From NCBI GenBank assembly GCA_000181795.3, contig CM012954.1:2566823-2630822 (forward strand): a DNA stretch of 64,000 bases, given 5' to 3'. The stretch comes from Trichinella spiralis. Lineage: Eukaryota > Nematoda > Enoplea > Trichinellida > Trichinellidae. Below are positions 62,401 through 64,000 of the stretch, piece by piece. The notes beneath the pieces were generated by a model that was given only the letters and a program-made list of their open reading frames with translations, made no database searches and was not told the origin of the DNA. Numbering within the stretch: position 1 is the stretch's first letter; the number at the start of each line of letters is the position of its first letter. Made by a program: the position numbers and the translations under genes.

Positions 62401-64000
62401 CAATATTTAATGATCAACAATAACTAAGCAAATAATTATGTTTCAGATTGTTATCGCAGAAAAAAAGAAATTTACATTTATAGGCTCATTTGCGCAAACG
62501 ATAGGCGAAATAAAATATTACAATTGGTTTGGTCCATTTTGTAAGGTTGTAATGAATTTCCTAAAATTTTCGCCTTGACAACTGATAACTGTTAAATTCT
62601 AAAATTTATAATTAAGCTATAAAAATGTAAACAGCATTTGATTAGCATAATTGATAAAGTGATAATTTTTATCACTTATGAATAGCTGACTGGTACAGGA
62701 GAGTTGGGACGGTTAGTCGATCGATGTTGGAGTAATCAAAATGCTGAATTACATCAACATCGGCAGTATGCTAAGAATTAAACTAGATACTTATGTGACA
62801 CGTCACCGTGTCAACGCTTCAGAATCGATGCGATTCCTGGAAAGGCGAGAAACGTCGACCTTTGTTTCGATTGGTGACTACAAATGCGCAAACAGGCTCG
62901 CTTCTTCAATAATACGGATAATAAACGTTGGACCGCTGTTGGCCAAACGTTGACCACTGAGCGCTGTTCAAGTGGACCGACAAAAGGCAGCATTCGATTG
63001 AATTCACGCTTCCAGACGTGGCTGTTCTTGAACAGTCACGACAGTTGAGAAGGAAAAGTACCCCATTATCACGCATTTTCCTTGTCATTTCGAACTGCAT
63101 ACTATGCTTTCTTGGCAGCGCTTGCAGTTGACTATTCAAAGTTGGCCAGTTAATTAAATAGCAGTCAATAGAATTGAGGTTTTGTTTCATATGCATTAAA
63201 AGAGGATAGGCGCTGAACAGAGTTCAGCTTTGCCGGATGGAGATGGTCAATTATTAATCATTCCCGTATAGGCCAGGTATACGTGAGCTCGCTGTTCGAT
63301 TCGTCACTAAACCAAGGCCACTTCTCTGAATGAGATCGATTAACAATATCTCAGTTTATTAGTGAACACCAGTTCGAAATGATGACACCACTTCAAGAAA
63401 GGCGTCAATTAATTATTTCACAATTTATACACAATACCAAGTCATTGTTTTCTTGTGATAAGAATCAGATAGTTTCATTGCAGATTATTGCAGTTCTGAA
63501 TAACAGTTAATTGTTGTTGCTTTACTAAAACTAGAAAAATACCGAAGCAAGTTTCTGTTAACAAAATTAGTTAGACCGTTTTTCTGCCCAAAACAGCTGA
63601 AACCCCTCTGATGATGGTGATAATGATAATGATGAATGCATTCGTCATGGAAGAGCAACTCAGACTCAATGCTCTTATTGTTCTATTCTTAAAAATGCAA
63701 CAGCAGTTAACACTTTTCTGACAATCACCTGGAAAATCTTTAGAGGCTTTTTTAAATTTGAAACTAATAACTGAGTTGTATCAAGCATAATTTCCGGTTG
63801 GAAAAGCAAAAAGGTAGGCTTGATTTTAAAAGAAATTATAACTTCTAATAGTTTGAAAAGCTATGCTCATGAATTGTGTTTGCTTAACTTTACAATCATG
63901 AAATGAAAATACAGATAAAAAAATAAGTTTTACCTGAAACTTGAATTAAAAGTAAAAGTCGAATGCGGCGATTTGTGTTCAACGCTGCACTGAGACGCAG
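50258..64000 (-). CDS. fmi-1: Flamingo/CELSR seven-pass cadherin, C-terminal two-thirds (partial)
   Basis: 27 in-frame exons (minus): >63934-64000, 61818-62100, 60057-60298, 58660-58788, 56477-56702, 55992-56199, 55812-55921, 55421-55746, 55168-55334, 54846-54992, 54666-54785, 54236-54607, 53908-54100, 53559-53755, 53273-53479, 53011-53197, 52816-52929, 52677-52749, 52306-52618, 51914-52123, 51668-51821, 51545-51605, 51410-51479, 51273-51349, 51011-51200, 50876-50947, 50258-50776; about 1,677 codons. Domain order matches CELSR exactly: post-cadherin VSDGINAVQATC, EGF (REPCLN..C), two more EGFs, laminin G1 (DGQWHKVQVIYFN; SPLYLGGLPSRN), EGF, laminin G2, EGF, laminin-EGF pair (CPKGWWG), HormR (NGCPENW), GAIN, GPS, seven membrane spans with ECL2 ECWFSFYDP, and a Ser/Pro-rich tail of about 200 residues. 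The GPS has CACNHLSTFAVSM, so autoproteolysis at HL|S looks possible. Flamingo mediates homophilic adhesion, planar polarity and axon pathfinding. The cadherin repeats and start lie right of the window. Confidence 0.96.
52306..52618 (-). other. GPS autoproteolysis site exon of Flamingo
   Basis: Encodes the end of the GAIN domain. FCMFWNAKN and WSTQGC supply the conserved Trp/Cys pairs, followed by SHVICACNHLSTFAV. Cleavage would fall between Leu and Ser, leaving STFAVSM as the tethered agonist just before the first membrane span. Confidence 0.85.
56390..56453. repeat. Compound AT / GTAT / CATG microsatellite
   Basis: A long AT run changes into GTAT units and then into CATG units, immediately downstream of exon 56477-56702 of Flamingo on the minus strand, inside the following intron. 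Confidence 0.9.
56703..58659 (-). other. Flamingo intron between the second and third EGF exons
   Basis: About 2 kb. The flanking exons join in phase 1, so no coding exon is missing. The 108-codon minus-strand frame at 56838-57164 has no domain or splice borders. A slightly GC-richer patch lies at about 57370-57700. Confidence 0.6.
58789..60056 (-). other. Flamingo intron following the first EGF exon
   Basis: About 1.3 kb, AT-rich, with no further exon needed by the frame (both sides phase 1). The 98-codon minus-strand frame at 59642-59938 shows no EGF cysteines and is not accepted. Confidence 0.6.
60299..61817 (-). other. Flamingo intron upstream of the first EGF exon
   Basis: About 1.5 kb. 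Flanking exons join in phase 2. Includes an ATTCTT run (about 61540-61560). Nothing else recognised. Confidence 0.6.
62101..63933 (-). other. Flamingo intron next to the cadherin-end exon
   Basis: About 1.8 kb, joined in phase 1 between VS and DGIN, a site where CELSR proteins read VSDG continuously. A GC-richer segment (62700-63350) with short frames on both strands is unexplained. Confidence 0.6.

Noticed and set aside
1-64000. tRNA, rRNA, spliced-leader RNA or CRISPR-like arrays
   Set aside because: A visual scan for B-box-like TTCGA motifs with matching A boxes and for spaced direct repeats gave no convincing case; covariance-model searches were not possible here.

Overview
The window is AT-rich animal genomic DNA carrying intron-containing protein genes with canonical GT-AG introns. 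The gene set points to a nematode. It has a stand-alone major-sperm-protein-domain gene, a TWK-type two-pore potassium channel with GYG and GLG filters, and three separate GPI-type ephrins resembling the VAB-2/EFN group. Placement within Nematoda is not resolvable by eye; retention of a p190RhoGAP and a ZFAND4-like gene hints, weakly, at a lineage outside Caenorhabditis. All exon models were built by hand from splice signals and reading-frame continuity, without transcript data.

Layout. 1-2471 (-): the first two coding exons of p190RhoGAP, continuing off the left edge. 5254-5631 (+): a single-exon MSP-domain protein. 7288-10078 (+): a ubiquitin-like plus AN1 zinc-finger protein (ZFAND4-like), tail-to-tail with 10372-12068 (-), an MBLAC1-like metallo-beta-lactamase-fold hydrolase with an added signal peptide. 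15199-21796 (+): a K2P potassium channel with a tail of nearly 390 residues. 26799-46845 (-): three ephrin genes in tandem (26799-29370, 36178-41100, 44094-46845). 50258-64000 (-): the 3' 27 coding exons of Flamingo/CELSR (fmi-1), from the end of the cadherin region through EGF, laminin-G, laminin-EGF, HormR, GAIN/GPS, seven-pass domain and tail. Its cadherin repeats lie beyond the right edge.

The right-hand 37 kb is a block of cell-contact and axon-guidance genes on one strand: three contact-dependent Eph ligands and one planar-polarity adhesion receptor. p190RhoGAP at the left edge also acts on the cytoskeleton, but nothing in the sequence shows co-regulation. The rest is housekeeping or neuronal in flavour. 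Intergenic DNA is long, AT-rich and full of microsatellites.

Most noteworthy: (1) the K2P tail carries about ten Q-T motifs within roughly 140 residues, resembling a multivalent dynein-light-chain (LC8) docking array; (2) the ephrin cluster, where one paralogue lacks an intron the other two share; (3) an inverted repeat with arms of about 400 bp (34158-34551 and 38358-38785) bracketing exons 2-4 of the middle ephrin; (4) the secreted form of the MBLAC1-like enzyme. No virus, toxin gene, CRISPR array, tRNA or rRNA was recognised.
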